This document shows positions 63,316-64,000 of a stretch of 64,000 nucleotides of DNA, one piece after another. Below the pieces are notes generated by a model. The model made no database searches. It was given only the letters and a program-made list of their open reading frames with translations, and was not told where the DNA came from. Numbering within the stretch: position 1 is the first letter of the stretch; each line of letters opens with the position of its first letter. This DNA comes from JAIOQJ01 sp963718635 (GTDB lineage Bacteria > Planctomycetota > Planctomycetia > Gemmatales > Gemmataceae), in assembly GCA_963718635.1 (NCBI GenBank), contig OY970367.1:806001-870000 (forward strand), written 5' to 3'. The translations under genes and the position numbers were made by a program.

Positions 63316-63650
63316 GGAGCTTCCTGCTGAGAGAGTGGCTGGAGAAGGTGGAAGGCGAATGGGCAATGCCGTGAAACCCTTTTTGAGTCATCGCGATTGC
63401 AAGTGACTGGTTTACCTTCAGAGATGGCAAGCGGCAAGCGTAGTCAGAGCCGCGACCGTCAGGGAGCGGGTGCTTTCTTCTCGTTACTAGGCTCTGCCTA
63501 GTAACGGGTCGTCGAGGCTCTGCCTCGCGTCTTGGGACGAGAGTCGTCGCACTCGTTAGTCCGATGGCATCGGCCGATGGCCTTGAGTGGGGTGATGCGA
63601 TAAGCCGACTACTTGAAAGTAATCTCGTATAAAATGCGTTGGAGAAAACC
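63316..63650. other. Gene-free stretch with short inverted motifs
   Basis: Between asnS and the last ORF (335 bp) I see no gene. It contains aggctctgcctagtaacg and gaggctctgcctcgc (63488-63527), short inverted motifs; tcgtcgaggctctgcc also occurs at 37989-38004, past the XylR-type gene. Promoter elements for the flanking divergent genes must lie here but none is distinctive. Confidence 0.5.
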
Positions 63651-64000
63651 ATGAATGAAGAAGATCAGAAAATCTTGGAGAACTTAGGATGGACACGGGA
63701 ACAAATAGACATTGCGAAGGGTGGCTCAGCCTTAGATTCAGTCGACAAGTGGTTTCTTGACCGAGCGCACAACGCTTTGCAACAAACTGGTTGTAGCGCT
63801 CTGGATTTCTTAAGAGGAAATCAGGGCGTGTCAGTGTTAGAACTCGCCAAACGATTGAATAGAGGCGTATCGGCCCTCGGTCTTATTATGGCAATCTACG
63901 AAGAAGCTGTTAGTTCGGGAGTTCTTAGGGCGACAGCGATGGAACTTCTGCTTCGTAAAATTCACCAGGAGTTTCCAGATGGATGGACCACGCATGAAAA
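63651..64000 (+). CDS. Unknown protein, cut by the right edge of the window
   Basis: The frame opens at ATG 63651 (MNEEDQKILENLGWTREQID) with GGAG 7-10 bases upstream, and stays open for 116 codons to the window end. The product is soluble, acidic and mostly helical (LELAKRLNRGVSALGLIMAI). No domain was recognised. By eye its base composition is more AT-rich than most genes in the window, which may point to foreign origin. Confidence 0.6.
   Translation, partial: MNEEDQKILENLGWTREQIDIAKGGSALDSVDKWFLDRAHNALQQTGCSALDFLRGNQGVSVLELAKRLNRGVSALGLIMAIYEEAVSSGVLRATAMELLLRKIHQEFPDGWTTHE

Overview
The window looks like chromosomal DNA of a planctomycete. Supporting signs are a secreted sulfatase, a very large beta-strand-repeat surface protein ending in a PEP-CTERM-like sorting tail, a XylR-type (LacI-like sensor plus AraC HTH) regulator, a zinc-ribbon/beta-propeller membrane protein, a sialate O-acetylesterase, leucine-rich-repeat proteins and many long palindromic intergenic repeats. 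No phage genes, transposase, rRNA or CRISPR array were seen. One tRNA (Glu, anticodon TTC) is present. The species cannot be fixed from the sequence alone.

Layout. 1-6.8 kb (+): end of a TgpA-like transglutaminase membrane protein, a Ser/Thr kinase fused to a tubulin/FtsZ-like domain, a small exported protein and a small lipoprotein. 6.8-17.4 kb (-): a Tyr/Gly-rich exported protein, then (in transcription order) a membrane-fusion lipoprotein, an RND pump, four small genes including an Rhs/YD-repeat fragment, and a second RND pump. 17.5-27.3 kb: LRR protein, small Cys-containing exported protein, P-type ATPase, AT-hook-like protein, SGNH-hydrolase-like protein without its serine, a NuoE-NuoF fusion, an unknown membrane protein and thioredoxin. 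27.5-29.5 kb: tRNA-Glu, a RelE-type toxin missing its N-terminus, and a sialate O-acetylesterase. 29.9-37.9 kb: the giant surface protein and the divergent XylR-type regulator, with a decayed copy of the regulator's leader and start between them. 38.3-39.7 kb: a protein that I read as an anthrax edema factor/CyaA/ExoY-type nucleotidyl cyclase, bracketed by two copies of one inverted repeat. 39.9-49.3 kb: zinc-ribbon/propeller protein, ispH, a Uma2 protein, a Gfo/Idh oxidoreductase, dapF, a DUF374 acyltransferase and a GT87-type membrane glycosyltransferase. 49.4-49.85 kb: a concentric nest of inverted repeats. 50-64 kb: a metallophosphatase-like multiheme cytochrome, sulfatase, a TPR/beta-barrel protein coupled to a surface-domain protein, an OPT transporter, asnS and a partial ORF at the right edge.

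A caution for every reader: at least 18 reading-frame breaks occur in 11 otherwise well-conserved genes, including asnS. About half are repaired by adding or removing one base in a short homopolymer. The broken genes are therefore listed as separate pieces, but most are probably intact in the organism. The items I consider most worth following are the cyclase-like protein with its flanking repeats, the kinase-tubulin fusion, the Ser/Thr-rich loops shared by both RND pumps, and the 450-bp concentric palindrome.
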